A stretch of 5,125 nt of DNA from Chloroflexota bacterium (GTDB lineage Bacteria > Chloroflexota > Anaerolineae > Anaerolineales > Anaerolineaceae). How positions within the stretch are numbered: the stretch's first letter is position 1; every line of letters starts with the position of its first letter. The notes below the pieces were generated by a model. That model was given only the letters and a program-made list of their open reading frames with translations. It made no database searches and had not been told where the DNA came from. This document shows positions 5,072 through 5,125 of the stretch, in pieces. The position numbers were made by a program, and so were the translations under genes. The stretch lies in the NCBI GenBank assembly GCA_023434145.1, contig JAEYTI010000217.1, forward strand, positions 1 through 5,125. The letters are read 5' to 3'.

Positions 5072-5125
5072 GGGGTTGAGGGGTTTCGGGGGCCCCCAAG
5101 GGCGCGCCAACCCCCCATTTTTTTT
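5072..5125 (+). terminator. Probable intrinsic terminator at the window edge
   Basis: GGGGTTG (5072-5078) pairs with CAACCCC (5108-5114), enclosing GGGGG (5088-5092) next to CCCCC (5093-5097), and is followed by CCA and at least eight T residues (5118-5125, cut by the window end). It suits termination of plus-strand transcription from gnd, about 210 nt after its stop. The loop is large and G-rich, so the exact fold is uncertain. Confidence 0.5.

Noticed and set aside
4843..5118. Minus-strand 91-residue open frame in the gnd downstream region
   Set aside because: It runs through the long hairpin and the terminator, has no ribosome binding site, and its residues resemble no family.

Overview
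The window is a stretch of bacterial chromosome, GC-rich in the genes and AT-rich between them. It best fits an environmental Chloroflexota (Anaerolineae-like) genome. That placement is an inference from recall: the secreted protein with modules running from VIPTF to YNWFYN and TATPRPT-type linkers, and a stand-alone NusG paralog beside sugar-nucleotide genes, are a style I associate with that group. No rRNA, tRNA, CRISPR array, insertion sequence or integrase is visible.

Layout. Positions 1-163 are non-coding and hold two intrinsic-terminator hairpins. On the minus strand, 164-1288 encodes an exported protein made of three 92-residue modules. A 452-bp divergent spacer (1289-1740) holds an outward promoter for each side. 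On the plus strand follow a NusG/RfaH-type elongation-factor paralog (1741-2256), a GalE-like nucleotide-sugar epimerase (2333-3253) and 6-phosphogluconate dehydrogenase, gnd (3412-4863). The last 262 bp are non-coding and rich in structure, ending in a probable intrinsic terminator.

How the parts relate. The NusG paralog and epimerase are 76 bp apart with no convincing promoter between them, so they may form a two-gene transcript; specialised NusG paralogs elsewhere control long polysaccharide operons. gnd has its own promoter with an extended -10 (TGcTATAAT) and is probably a separate transcription unit. The three plus-strand genes fit sugar-nucleotide supply and pentose-phosphate metabolism. 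The divergent secreted protein may belong to the cell surface, but nothing in the sequence links it functionally to the others.

Most unusual feature. Three long, nearly perfect inverted repeats sit in the plus-strand spacers: a 26-bp stem just after the nusG paralog, a 20-bp stem forming the predicted 5' end of the gnd mRNA, and a 20-bp plus 6-bp stem after gnd. They share architecture but not sequence, and none has the U-tract of an ordinary terminator. They are the best candidates for something undescribed: RNase III processing sites, binding sites for the NusG paralog, or remnants of small mobile elements.
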